From contig DATW01000084.1 in assembly GCA_002504845.1 (NCBI GenBank), positions 3,880 to 29,142 on the forward strand: a DNA stretch of 25,263 nt, given 5' to 3'. The notes beneath the pieces are model-generated. The model did no database searches and was not told where the DNA came from. It saw only the letters and a list, made by a program, of their open reading frames with translations. Shown piece after piece: positions 8,462 through 17,476 of the stretch (the stretch's first letter is position 1; the number at the start of each line of letters is the position of its first letter). A program made the translations under genes and the position numbers. This stretch comes from Euryarchaeota archaeon UBA250 (GTDB lineage: Archaea > Thermoplasmatota > Poseidoniia > Poseidoniales > Thalassarchaeaceae).

Positions 8462-11400
8462 ATGCCTAGATTAGAGTACGTGTCTGAATCCTCAGAGAGT
8501 GAAGAGCTCTTGGAGAGCCTGTGCCAGCCCGTCAGAGAGTGGTTCAAGGATCGCTTCCCCGATTTCACTGAACCCCAGAAGATGGCCATACCTCAGATAA
8601 TGGGGGGGCACCATCTCCTACTCTGTTCGCCAACAGGCAGCGGGAAGACCCTCACGGCATTTCTTACGATAATCGACGATCTTGTCAGGAGATCTATGAA
8701 CGGAACACTCGAGGATGGCGTTTCATGTGTCTACATATCTCCGATCAAGGCTCTTGCAAATGACATCCAGAAGAACCTCATAGGCCCACTGAATGAAATC
8801 AGGGAATCATACCTTCCGAAGAGGGCTAAGGAAATCAGAGTAGGCCTCAGAACAGGGGACACTTCCCAGAAAGAAAGGGACAAGATCCTCAGAAGTCCGC
8901 CCCACATCCTAATCACTACGCCGGAGTCTCTTGCTCTGGGCCTCGCATCCAAGAGATTCCGCCCAATATTGTCCGGCTTGAAGTGGATGATAGTGGATGA
9001 GATGCACTCCCTCGTTCCATCGAAGAGAGGCACACACCTCGCACTAAGCCTCGCACTGCTGGACAGAGTTATCCAAAGCCCCGTTCAGAGAATAGGCATA
9101 TCCGCAACAATGGAGCCGTTGAGCAAGGTTGCCGAGTTCCTAGTTGCGTCTGATGCCAGAGAGACGGAATCTGAACCACAGACGATCAAGATAGCGAAGA
9201 TATCCGGCGCAAGACGACTCGATCTCGATATACTTCTCCCCACCCCCAGATTCTCATCTGTTCCAGTGAAAGAATTGCTAGACTACAATGTCGACGTCAT
9301 CAAGAATATGGTGGAGGCGCATACCACGACACTCGTATTCGTCAATACTCGTAGCATGACAGAGACGGTCGTTCAGAAGCTGAGACTTGCAGGGCTCCAA
9401 GGGGTCGAAGGACATCACGGGTCAATGGACAAATCGATTCGTCTAGATGTCGAACAGAGACTCAAGAACGGACATCTTCGTGCAGTTGTGTCTTCCTCGA
9501 GCCTGGAAATGGGTATCGATATAGGGTCTGTAGACTGCGTTGTGCAAGTCGGATCCCCCGGGTCCATCGCAACAGCACTTCAACGCGTCGGTAGAGCCGG
9601 ACACCAGGTGGGCGGCGTACCCAGAGCCAGGTTCCTCCCAACATCCTCTCACGATCTCCTCGAGATAACCGCGCTTCAGACAGGGATTCTACGCGGATCC
9701 ATGGACCTGCTGAAATTTCCTGAGAACGCACTAGATGTCCTGGCTCAATTCATGATAGGCCTCACGATCGTTTCAGAGTGGGACATCGATGACGCCTACG
9801 AACTTGTGACATCTTCTTGGCCATACAGGAATCTCCCGTACGACGATTATATCGAGGTACTGGACTTACTGGGGGAAGAGCGTCGAATATGGATAGACTG
9901 GGAAGAGAATACCATTGGAAAGAGAGGCTATGCTCAGATGATTTACTATACGAACATCGGAACAATAGCCCCTGACAATAACTATCTCGTCTTCTCCTCG
10001 GACGGCACGATGGTCGGGCAGCTTTCAAGCTCGTTCGTTTCTAGCTTGAGGAGGGGCGATGTCTTCCTCCTAGGTGGCTCCACATATCGCGTATCGAGCA
10101 TAATAGGGACACGTGTCAACGTGACCTCTGCTACAGGATATAGGCCGACTATACCATCGTGGACTGGAGAAGCCAACAGCAGGTCAATCGAACTCTCTCA
10201 AGAGGTTCTCGAACTCCTCTCGAATGTCTCCGATGTGCAGAAGGTTTCCGGCGACCTGCCAGAGTTCCTTCGCGAGAACTACGGCCTGGGCAAACTAGTG
10301 GCGGGAGCTCTGGCACAGTTCTTGGATGAACACGCAGCCACCACATTTCAGGTCCCCTCCAGGCGAACTATTCTGATCGAAGAAATCCAAGGCCCTCTCC
10401 CCACATACGTAGTCACCACGTGTCGAGGGAGGGGATTCAATCTCGCACTGGGCTACATGTTCGCGGGAATGGCTGACCGCGAGGGCATTCTTGTTCATGA
10501 GGTTTCATTCGATGAGAATGGATTCATGATCAAGCTAAGCCATGATTTGGAAGTCTCCTCGATAACAGACCTCTTCTCCTCTGATACAGCAGATGAGGTG
10601 CTCAGGAAGTATCTTCTCGATACACAGCTATTCGCGAAGCGTTTCCGCGAGGTTTCGTCGAGGAGCATGCTGAATCCCAGGAGGATTGGAGCGGACGAGA
10701 TCAGCCCGAAACAATTCCAACAGCGTGCTGAGCAGTTGCTGACTCAGCACAAGCAGGCAGAGGACTCGGTGCTGATAAGGGAGGCGATGAGGGAAATCAC
10801 TCGTCATGATCTAGAACTTGATGAGTTGAAAGACCTCATGTCTGGAAGAGGTTCAGAATCACTCAGCATAGTACACCGTCGTGTGAAAATACCGTCACCA
10901 CTCGGCCTAACTCTCTTCATGTCCGCATTCGAAGATCTCCTTTCCCTGAGGACACGAGCCTATCTGATCAAGGACGTCGACCCCGAGATTCTCCGTCGCC
11001 TTCTAGGGGCAAGGTCGCTGGCAACTGAACTCGATAGCGAGTCCCTCGACACGTATTACCAGTCTAAGGTGGAAGTCCCTTCTGATGCAGAGGGCCTCCT
11101 CAGGCTGATGGACATAGGCGGGGGTCTGGAAAGAGAGCTGACCCACCCCCTATACAGCGAGAAACTCTCCGGAATCAGTTTAGATACCATCCGATCATGG
11201 GTCCACGAACTAGCCGAGCAAGGTAGGATAACCAAGATACGATCAACAGGTAACAACCAGATAGACGGAAAGTGGTTCTCCCAGAGGATGGCAGGAGTCC
11301 ACGGCACTTTGGGGGTTCTCTCCGTTTCAGGCGCCTCAGAAATGGACGATTTACGAGAATTATACACGGGAGGCTTGTCTTTCGAGATAGCATCGGATTT

Positions 11401-13753
11401 CACCGGCGGTACGCCAGATAAGTGGTTGAAGACAGAACTCTCTGATGCAGTAGACTGCTTACGTCTCAAACTTCTGGATATGCTGGGTTCAGAGGGCCCA
11501 AGGACCCTCGATGCAATCTCAGACAGGCTGCCATTCCCCAAGGCACAGGTAGACGCGGCGCTTCAGGAACTTGAGATGAGGAATCTAGTCGCCATCGGCT
11601 TCTTCACCCAAACTGACGAGGGGGAGTATATTCTCAGATTGGACGAGTACAGAATAACTGGAGGCAAACTCAATGTCGTAGACTACAGGACCCTTCAGAC
11701 GCTGATATACAACAAATCATTCGAGCGCAGGCTCGAACCTCTGGACGCCATACGCGATCTAGTCTTTGTTCAGAGGAGGGACGAGCTCCTCTACAGGGTC
11801 AAGGACTACCGATTCAGGGATTGGATCGACATAAAGCACGACAGAGACATCGTAAACGGACGACTACTTCACAATCGGGTTGGATACACGCATCGTAACC
11901 AGATACCCCTGCTTCTTGGACTCAGAGCAGAGCCCTGGCTCGGCCCCATGGAGCTGGAACTCTTGGAAAAGATCCCGGAGACAGGCATAACAAGGACGAA
12001 ACTCCTGAAGATGTACCCTTCCGGAAAGGAGAACCAGCATGTTCAGAGAACAGTCAAGAGTGCACTATCGAATCTCGAAAGGCAACTCGCCACAGTAAAG
12101 AGATACGAGAAGGTGCCCAATAGGAAGCGATCAGTATCGTACATCGAGAAGGTCCACGGCGCTGTTGAGCCGATGAGCTTCGAAGATTCCATACATCTCT
12201 TGATTGAGAGAATCGGTCCGATAAAGCCGCAGATACTCAGATTCTACGTCAGCAGGCCTGTAGAGGAACTCGCAGAGGCTCTTAGGGTACTGGAGTCGAG
12301 CGGCAGGGTGTCCAAGGTCGTCGCACTCCAGCCTGATCCTACTGATTATTACGCCTCTCCAAAAGATGCGGAGAGGCTCCTAGCACCCATGCATGAAGAC
12401 AGATCGATGAGAATACTCTCTCAGTCCGATCCTTTCTGTAGCCGATTCATCCAGGAAGTACGCCTAGTACTCAGGCAGGGATGGTACAACCCCGTTTTCA
12501 AGGGCGTGGATCCAGTCGGTCGGATACTGATGTTCGTGGTCAATGACTACTTGGAAATAAAAGACGTCCATGTGCCTCTTAGCTATCTCGAGGAATTCAA
12601 AGATGCATTCGGCGAAATGCTCGATAACTATCGAGACCGACTTGTCGACATCTCGGTACTCCACGCCTTCAACGGGGTACCTGTCCATGACTGTGACGAG
12701 AATATCCAATCGGTCCTCGCTGATCTCGGATTCTCTTCGATGGGCGACGGAGAGCGTTATCTCCGCGGGGGTGTGGTCCAGCCGAGACCAAGGTCAGATG
12801 CTTACAGGGCCCTATTCCACCATCAGAACATGCATCAAAAGACGAGATGGGAGAATGAGACCATAGCACTTGAGAACATCACTGAGCTGAGGGATGACTT
12901 CGCCCTCAGGGGAAGGTGCGAAATGTATCGCGTCGATCTACAGTCGATGGCCTCCGCGCATCAGCTCCATCAAGGCACAAATCTGAGGCATCACCTGATA
13001 TGGGCGAGATACGGGCACTTCCAGCGACTCCTCACAATACGAAACTCGGAGCCTCCCGAAGAGGATATGGACGTGATACAATTCTTCGACGAACACCACG
13101 ATGCGGAACTCTTCATGGAACGCCATGCCCTGAAACGATCCGAGTTCAGGAAGATAATATCGCCCCTAGTTCGATCAGGGCACATCGTCCAGGATTACAG
13201 GGGTGGATTCAGGACCGTCCAGCCTCTGAAGAATGTCGACCTCTGGGACGTCAAGCGGAAATATATCGAAGACCTCGTGGAGAACTTCCCCATACTGACT
13301 TTGAAGCAAACTGAGAGGCTTGCAGGATCAGCATTCTCCGCAGAGGAGATATCCGATGTTATGAGGGGGCTCGAGGAAGAAGGCATGCTCACCAGAGGCT
13401 TCCTCGTGGATGATATGCAAGACGTTTGTTGGGGCAGATTAGAACTCTTGGAAAGCGGAAGCAACGCGGTCAAGACCCGAGATTTGGTGATACCCCCAAG
13501 CGACGCTCTGATACACTATTTCTCGACCATCCTCCGTAGCCGATTCGGATACGGATCAGCATACCTTGTTTTCCACAAAGAAGAGCCCATTGCAGCATTC
13601 AAAGCGAATACTAGGGAAGGGTTGCTGGAAGTCACAGATTTCGTCGGCGACTCAGACCTCGAGCGAGAGGCTCTCAGAGTCATGAAAGAATTCGCATGGG
13701 AGCACGACATGCCTCTCTCCGGCAAGATATACGAGAGACTACGATCCAGGTGA
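8462..13753 (+). CDS. lhr: Very large Lhr-type superfamily 2 helicase
   Basis: Lhr proteins are ATP-dependent 3'-5' DNA/RNA translocases involved in DNA repair. The helicase core lies in residues ~15-440: Q-motif-like FTEPQ (35-39), Walker A SPTGSGKT (56-63), motif Ia SPIKALAND (93-101), TTPESL (152-157), motif II DEMH (179-182), motif III SATM (214-217), VFVNTRS (292-298), motif V GIDIG (351-355) and motif VI QRVGRAGH (374-381). The Lhr winged-helix and beta-bundle region continues to ~900. Characterised archaeal Lhr proteins are about 850-950 residues; this one has ~860 more, with several apparent winged-helix segments and, near 1323-1410 and again at 1677-1763, sheet-rich segments resembling the end of the long bacterial Lhr C-terminal domain. 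Its 3' end overlaps the convergent archaeosortase gene by 15 bases. Family is certain; the C-terminal function is not. Confidence 0.95.
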   Translation: MPRLEYVSESSESEELLESLCQPVREWFKDRFPDFTEPQKMAIPQIMGGHHLLLCSPTGSGKTLTAFLTIIDDLVRRSMNGTLEDGVSCVYISPIKALANDIQKNLIGPLNEIRESYLPKRAKEIRVGLRTGDTSQKERDKILRSPPHILITTPESLALGLASKRFRPILSGLKWMIVDEMHSLVPSKRGTHLALSLALLDRVIQSPVQRIGISATMEPLSKVAEFLVASDARETESEPQTIKIAKISGARRLDLDILLPTPRFSSVPVKELLDYNVDVIKNMVEAHTTTLVFVNTRSMTETVVQKLRLAGLQGVEGHHGSMDKSIRLDVEQRLKNGHLRAVVSSSSLEMGIDIGSVDCVVQVGSPGSIATALQRVGRAGHQVGGVPRARFLPTSSHDLLEITALQTGILRGSMDLLKFPENALDVLAQFMIGLTIVSEWDIDDAYELVTSSWPYRNLPYDDYIEVLDLLGEERRIWIDWEENTIGKRGYAQMIYYTNIGTIAPDNNYLVFSSDGTMVGQLSSSFVSSLRRGDVFLLGGSTYRVSSIIGTRVNVTSATGYRPTIPSWTGEANSRSIELSQEVLELLSNVSDVQKVSGDLPEFLRENYGLGKLVAGALAQFLDEHAATTFQVPSRRTILIEEIQGPLPTYVVTTCRGRGFNLALGYMFAGMADREGILVHEVSFDENGFMIKLSHDLEVSSITDLFSSDTADEVLRKYLLDTQLFAKRFREVSSRSMLNPRRIGADEISPKQFQQRAEQLLTQHKQAEDSVLIREAMREITRHDLELDELKDLMSGRGSESLSIVHRRVKIPSPLGLTLFMSAFEDLLSLRTRAYLIKDVDPEILRRLLGARSLATELDSESLDTYYQSKVEVPSDAEGLLRLMDIGGGLERELTHPLYSEKLSGISLDTIRSWVHELAEQGRITKIRSTGNNQIDGKWFSQRMAGVHGTLGVLSVSGASEMDDLRELYTGGLSFEIASDFTGGTPDKWLKTELSDAVDCLRLKLLDMLGSEGPRTLDAISDRLPFPKAQVDAALQELEMRNLVAIGFFTQTDEGEYILRLDEYRITGGKLNVVDYRTLQTLIYNKSFERRLEPLDAIRDLVFVQRRDELLYRVKDYRFRDWIDIKHDRDIVNGRLLHNRVGYTHRNQIPLLLGLRAEPWLGPMELELLEKIPETGITRTKLLKMYPSGKENQHVQRTVKSALSNLERQLATVKRYEKVPNRKRSVSYIEKVHGAVEPMSFEDSIHLLIERIGPIKPQILRFYVSRPVEELAEALRVLESSGRVSKVVALQPDPTDYYASPKDAERLLAPMHEDRSMRILSQSDPFCSRFIQEVRLVLRQGWYNPVFKGVDPVGRILMFVVNDYLEIKDVHVPLSYLEEFKDAFGEMLDNYRDRLVDISVLHAFNGVPVHDCDENIQSVLADLGFSSMGDGERYLRGGVVQPRPRSDAYRALFHHQNMHQKTRWENETIALENITELRDDFALRGRCEMYRVDLQSMASAHQLHQGTNLRHHLIWARYGHFQRLLTIRNSEPPEEDMDVIQFFDEHHDAELFMERHALKRSEFRKIISPLVRSGHIVQDYRGGFRTVQPLKNVDLWDVKRKYIEDLVENFPILTLKQTERLAGSAFSAEEISDVMRGLEEEGMLTRGFLVDDMQDVCWGRLELLESGSNAVKTRDLVIPPSDALIHYFSTILRSRFGYGSAYLVFHKEEPIAAFKANTREGLLEVTDFVGDSDLEREALRVMKEFAWEHDMPLSGKIYERLRSR

Positions 13754-14707
13754 ATCCTTCTTTCTCAGAGGCAACTCGAGAATCCTCATCACGTGAGCGT
13801 GGAGTTCCGGAAGAAGCCCAAAGAGTGCCAATGCCATCAAGAACATGGCTCCTAGGCTGGCCACCTTTGCAGCATAGCTGTGCGCGAATTCGAAGATATC
13901 CATCCCCAGCCATCTCCAATCTTGGTAATTCACATGCAACCATACTATCCCTGCGTTCCTGAAAGCATTGAGAATGAATATGGTTGGGACTGCGATGAAG
14001 AGGCCACGCGCCTTTCTCTTCCAACTAACGCCAGACAACGCAACTATCGCTCCGACGAAGACAATCATCGATTGTAACGCTGAGCAAGAAAGTATGAACC
14101 CGATGCTAACCGGCTGTCCACTCGAATTCAGCATGGGGAGGTAGAAACCACCTTCCCCAAGAGGTTCAGTTAGAATGGCCCTGCTGCCGCCCCAGTCCGA
14201 AGTTAGTATATGACCGCCTTGAGCCAAATCAACCATCATCGGACCCAATGAGTATGAACCAGCCCCAGAGGCCTTTAGCCACCAGACCGTGATTGAACCA
14301 GTCATCTCTACGAAGCCCATGTTGAGTGCTGGTATGGCGTATACGACATAGTATGGAATGACACTCCAAGCAACTGCGCCCCTCAGCCAAACGAGAGTCG
14401 GATCCAATCGAGAACCATTCATCTCAACATACGCAAGAACAACACTTGCAGGGAGGCAAATTGAAGTCATGAGCACAAGGACGGGATCTTCAATCTCTAC
14501 ATAGTGCTCCGCCAAGAGATATACAGAGATCCCAGATAGCAACCATCCGACCGCAGCATAGACGGAGCGCCCCTCCGATTTGTTGCTGTGAAATTCAATC
14601 GCTAGGAAGAGAGCGCCCGCCATGGTCATGAAGATCCGCATCATCTCGGGATGTACGCCTACAGCCTCCGAAAAGTGGTCGACTATCAGGCCGATAGGCT
14701 CCTTCAT
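13739..14707 (-). CDS. artA: Archaeosortase A-like transpeptidase
   Basis: Archaeosortases are polytopic membrane cysteine enzymes that remove C-terminal sorting tails (PGF-CTERM type for ArtA) from surface proteins and link them to lipid. The product is 322 residues with about eight hydrophobic segments. The catalytic Cys lies in SCSALQSM (C208). The Arg motif is PTIFILNAFRNAGI (R250), and FAHSYAAK supplies a His (H276) in the third position. The ending LLPEL is also seen in ArtA. ATG 14707 is preferred over a TTG three codons earlier. The gene is divergent from a glycosyltransferase 44 bases away, and its 3' end overlaps lhr by 15 bases. No protein with a PGF-CTERM tail is visible in the window, so substrates must lie elsewhere. 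Confidence 0.88.
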   Translation of the reverse strand: MKEPIGLIVDHFSEAVGVHPEMMRIFMTMAGALFLAIEFHSNKSEGRSVYAAVGWLLSGISVYLLAEHYVEIEDPVLVLMTSICLPASVVLAYVEMNGSRLDPTLVWLRGAVAWSVIPYYVVYAIPALNMGFVEMTGSITVWWLKASGAGSYSLGPMMVDLAQGGHILTSDWGGSRAILTEPLGEGGFYLPMLNSSGQPVSIGFILSCSALQSMIVFVGAIVALSGVSWKRKARGLFIAVPTIFILNAFRNAGIVWLHVNYQDWRWLGMDIFEFAHSYAAKVASLGAMFLMALALFGLLPELHAHVMRILELPLRKKDSPGS

Positions 14708-14751
14708 GTTACTCAACTACCCTCAACGCGTATAGAGGATGCCCGAATCCG

Positions 14752-15855
14752 ATGACCGTGCATCACGATGAAGAGGGCGGTTCCCTAGCGACGGTCCTGA
14801 TTCCAACTATCAATAATCCGCATGAACTTAGAGTAGTGCTCGAGCACCTTCTACGGGATTCGGACGGAACCTATGACATAATAGTCATTGACTCAAGTAG
14901 CAATTTCGAAACATCCGACTTGTGTTTGGAACTGGGGGTAGAACGAATCGATGACTCCAGCCGTACTAGGGCAGATGCATGTAACAACGGCCTATCCATG
15001 GTGCAAACTCCCTACACGCTATTCACTGATGATGATGTCATACCTCCATCTGGTTGGGTCAAGAGTTTGATTAGATGGTTCGACAGGGAACATGTAGCAG
15101 GCGTGGGCGGTACGAATTTTGCACCTGAAGAAGACCCCTGGCTCTCTAAATGCACAGATGTAGCATTTGGAGCGCGCGTCATGACTGCTGGAACCAGGTA
15201 CGGTGCAAGACCAGATGCCGAGCTTGTCGAAGTTATGCACAACCCTGGCGTGAATGTCGCATATAGAACAGAAGTACTCAGGGAAGTCGGAGGTTTCGAT
15301 GAAGGCGCCATTGGCGCTGAGGATGTCTTGCTCGACTCGAAGATAGTAAGTGCTGGCCACCGTCTATTCCTGGACCCCTCATGCACCATGCCCCATCGAC
15401 GTCGCCCGGCCATCATCCCCATGATGAGACAGATTCGAAATTACGGCTATGTGCGCAGACTTGCAATAGATAGGGAGCCCTCGTTAAGATCTCCCACCCA
15501 CAGGGCCGTCCAGATGTTTCCATTATTCGCTGCTATTGCTGCCCTAGCTCTGGTATATGGAGCAGTCAGTGGCGGGGCACAGTGGGATCTTTGGTTCACG
15601 CTTGAAGGCGAATGGGACCTCTCTAGAGCATCGTTTCACTTCTCCATGGGCGCAATGTCGCTCTACTTCTTGGTATGCATACTCGGTGCCTCTCTGGGAA
15701 CCTCTCCTCATAGGTCTGTAAGCACTGTATTCGCATCTTGCATCACCATACCAGCGGCACATCTGGCTTACGGATGGGGTATGATGAAAGCTGAGTGGGG
15801 CCTTTTGAGGGGCTCTGTTTCAATCGTAGCAATCGATGACAAGGAGCGCTCTTGA
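14752..15855 (+). CDS. Membrane-anchored family 2 glycosyltransferase
   Basis: The N-terminal 230 residues form a GT-A fold of the GT2 family: TVLIPTINN (14-22) begins the first strand, VIDSSS (45-50) follows, and FTDDDV (91-96) carries the DXD metal/nucleotide-sugar site. The acceptor-side motif GGFDEG-IGAEDVLL (180-194) holds the probable catalytic ED. Two or three hydrophobic helices at ~255-275, 298-318 and 325-342 anchor the protein, with the catalytic domain probably cytoplasmic. The sugar and acceptor cannot be read from sequence. Its place beside archaeosortase suggests a role in glycosylating surface proteins or lipids, which is inference. The stop overlaps the next start (TGATG), so it is translationally coupled to tiaS. 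Confidence 0.9.
   Translation: MTVHHDEEGGSLATVLIPTINNPHELRVVLEHLLRDSDGTYDIIVIDSSSNFETSDLCLELGVERIDDSSRTRADACNNGLSMVQTPYTLFTDDDVIPPSGWVKSLIRWFDREHVAGVGGTNFAPEEDPWLSKCTDVAFGARVMTAGTRYGARPDAELVEVMHNPGVNVAYRTEVLREVGGFDEGAIGAEDVLLDSKIVSAGHRLFLDPSCTMPHRRRPAIIPMMRQIRNYGYVRRLAIDREPSLRSPTHRAVQMFPLFAAIAALALVYGAVSGGAQWDLWFTLEGEWDLSRASFHFSMGAMSLYFLVCILGASLGTSPHRSVSTVFASCITIPAAHLAYGWGMMKAEWGLLRGSVSIVAIDDKERS
15841..15846 (+). promoter_or_regulatory. Shine-Dalgarno site for tiaS
   Basis: AAGGAG lies eight bases before ATG 15855, inside the end of the glycosyltransferase gene. It decides in favour of ATG 15855 over the adjacent TTG at 15852. Confidence 0.6.
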
Positions 15856-17117
15856 TGTCCGATTCGGAACGAGTCATAGCGAGAATAGGGCTGGATGATA
15901 CCGACCACCCGGAAGGCGGTTGTACGACATACGACTTGAATGAGCTATCCAGGCTGCTCACACGCAACATCGATTCTGCAGAAGAGATGGAGAGGAGGCT
16001 CGTTAGGTTGTGGCCCTTCGCTGAACGGAGAACTAGGGGTAATGCCGCATTGTGCCTCCTGATCTCAATCAACCCCCTGGATATCGGGACACTCTACGAA
16101 ACCCTTCAGCATTGGATACCAGAGCCAGATAATTCAGAAATTGGAAATGCATCAAGACCAGCTATCGTTGTTGGGTTAGGAGACGCCCCTGCATCATGGT
16201 ACTGGGAAACAGTCAGGGGTCACGTGTCTCTCGATGACAGATTATCATCCATCGAAGCATCCGATTATCGAGTAATTACCCGTAGCGATAGGCCTCACGG
16301 CGCAATCGGTGCATCGGCAGCCATAGCATGGCCAGCCTCTGAATTTACATGGGAACTCGTTGCTTGGAGATATCCGGATCGCATAGGCAGCCCAAGGACT
16401 GTCGATGCAGAACTCATCGGATCGATATCTGCCAAACATCCCGGTACATTTGCCAACAGGGACCCTACCACTGGAAGGTGCTTAATCGCCCCAAGGACAC
16501 CTTGCCCGGTCCTGTATGGCATCAGAGGCCTCAGTCAGTCTTCAGTGATCGACGCACACAATGACCTGCAAGCCTCTGATTTTATTGAGGAGAGTATCGA
16601 ATACGGGACACACAAGACGAATCAATGCAGCGACGACCATCTCGACGATATGTTCGTTGGAACTGTGACCAGTGAGCCCGTTATCGGTACGGGCGGGCAT
16701 GTCTCTTTGACGGCGATGTCGGGGGGAAAAAACGAGACTATACTGGCATTCAAGGAAGGAGGGCCTGTAAATGCAGAGGTTCGTTCAATGCAAGTCGGGG
16801 ACATCATACGTTGGGTTGGCCTCCGTTCACCTGATGATTCAATACATCTCGAGAGGGTTTGTTTGATCGATCCAGTCCCCATTATCAAAAACCGGCCCAA
16901 ATGCTGTGGTTCCGCTATGAAAAGCGAGGGTAAGAGATCCATGCTTCGATGCTCAAAATGTGAGAAGAAACGCAAGAGATCATGGATATCCAAGCCCCTT
17001 AGAAACGCAGGCCTATGGGCTGAGCCACCTCCCAGCCACAGGAGGCACATAGCAAAACCACTTTCCGAAGGGCCGCCGAATGCTGCTGTCAGAATGCTCC
17101 CTGAAATGTCCCCCTAA
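15855..17117 (+). CDS. tiaS: tRNA(Ile2) 2-agmatinylcytidine synthetase TiaS
   Basis: TiaS modifies C34 of the CAU-anticodon tRNA-Ile with agmatine so that it reads AUA; the enzyme is specific to archaea. The 420-residue length is standard. The N-terminal signature is GLDDTD (12-17) followed by GGCTTY (21-26). The middle holds the ferredoxin-like region with PHGAIGAS and the DPTTGRCLIAPRTPCPVLYGIRG segment. An OB-fold follows (FVGTVTSEP), then a zinc ribbon with Cys350/351 and Cys366/369, and the C-terminal motif W-EPPPSHRRHIAKPL. The start codon overlaps the stop of the glycosyltransferase gene. ATA codons are common in this window, which fits a need for this enzyme. Confidence 0.96.
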   Translation: MSDSERVIARIGLDDTDHPEGGCTTYDLNELSRLLTRNIDSAEEMERRLVRLWPFAERRTRGNAALCLLISINPLDIGTLYETLQHWIPEPDNSEIGNASRPAIVVGLGDAPASWYWETVRGHVSLDDRLSSIEASDYRVITRSDRPHGAIGASAAIAWPASEFTWELVAWRYPDRIGSPRTVDAELIGSISAKHPGTFANRDPTTGRCLIAPRTPCPVLYGIRGLSQSSVIDAHNDLQASDFIEESIEYGTHKTNQCSDDHLDDMFVGTVTSEPVIGTGGHVSLTAMSGGKNETILAFKEGGPVNAEVRSMQVGDIIRWVGLRSPDDSIHLERVCLIDPVPIIKNRPKCCGSAMKSEGKRSMLRCSKCEKKRKRSWISKPLRNAGLWAEPPPSHRRHIAKPLSEGPPNAAVRMLPEMSP

Positions 17118-17124
17118 CCAAAGT

Positions 17125-17136
17125 AATTATTCGGTC
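17125..17136 (+). promoter_or_regulatory. Candidate promoter of the small membrane protein gene
   Basis: GTAATTATTCGG lies 19-30 bases before ATG 17155, in the short gap after tiaS. The spacing fits a TATA-like element for a leaderless transcript. This is a weak call. Confidence 0.3.
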
Positions 17137-17154
17137 GATGCCCACCAGGGGAAT

Positions 17155-17391
17155 ATGGTCACGATTCTAGGCGAGGGCGCGGCAGCAGACATCGCACTGA
17201 TAGTCCTCAGCATGGTTGCAATCTTCCTGGCCTATAGAATCCTCTCGGGAAGGCCAAAATTCGTCGAAGATGCTGATGAGAGAGTCCCCGAACATCTGAG
17301 ATCCAAGGAACTCACAGAGCCGTCCGAAGAGGCGCTTGAGGACTTAGACCGTCTGATGGGTGAGAATGCTCTTCCCGATGATGAAGAGTAA
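17155..17391 (+). CDS. Small single-helix membrane protein with acidic tail
   Basis: I do not recognise this 78-residue protein. Residues ~10-30 (AADIALIVLSMVAIFLAYRIL) form one clear membrane helix. The rest is a hydrophilic, strongly acidic tail (EDADERVPEHLRSKEL ... LPDDEE) that probably faces the cytoplasm because basic residues follow the helix. ATG 17155 was chosen because it lies outside tiaS and just before the helix; an in-frame ATG at 17080 would overlap tiaS by 38 bases and add a polar, Cys-containing stretch that looks like tiaS read in another frame. It follows tiaS by 37 bases on the same strand. No function can be assigned. Confidence 0.65.
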   Translation: MVTILGEGAAADIALIVLSMVAIFLAYRILSGRPKFVEDADERVPEHLRSKELTEPSEEALEDLDRLMGENALPDDEE

Positions 17392-17447
17392 ATTCACTCA
17401 TTTCTAGTGCAATTTATTCTTCTTAGGTATAGTACGTAGTAGTGGTA

Positions 17448-17456
17448 GTTATATTC
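17448..17456 (+). promoter_or_regulatory. Candidate TATA box of the TPR gene
   Basis: GTTATATTC lies 21-29 bases before ATG 17477, inside an 85-base AT-rich gap. The position fits a leaderless archaeal promoter, and no Shine-Dalgarno run precedes the ATG. The core repeats the one upstream of trkA. Confidence 0.45.
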
Positions 17457-17476
17457 GTCACTTCATCCCGTGAAAC

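Noticed and set aside
8317..8589. Upstream 91-codon extension of the glycyl-tRNA synthetase frame
   Set aside because: It overlaps the start of lhr by 128 bases, is not family-like, and the internal ATG 8316 has a good ribosome binding site and gives normal length.
11056..11541. 161-codon minus-strand frame antisense to lhr
   Set aside because: Shadow frame; lhr coding here is continuous and protein-like.
17080..17154. Longer start (17080) for the small membrane protein
   Set aside because: It would overlap tiaS by 38 bases and add a stretch that looks like tiaS read out of frame.
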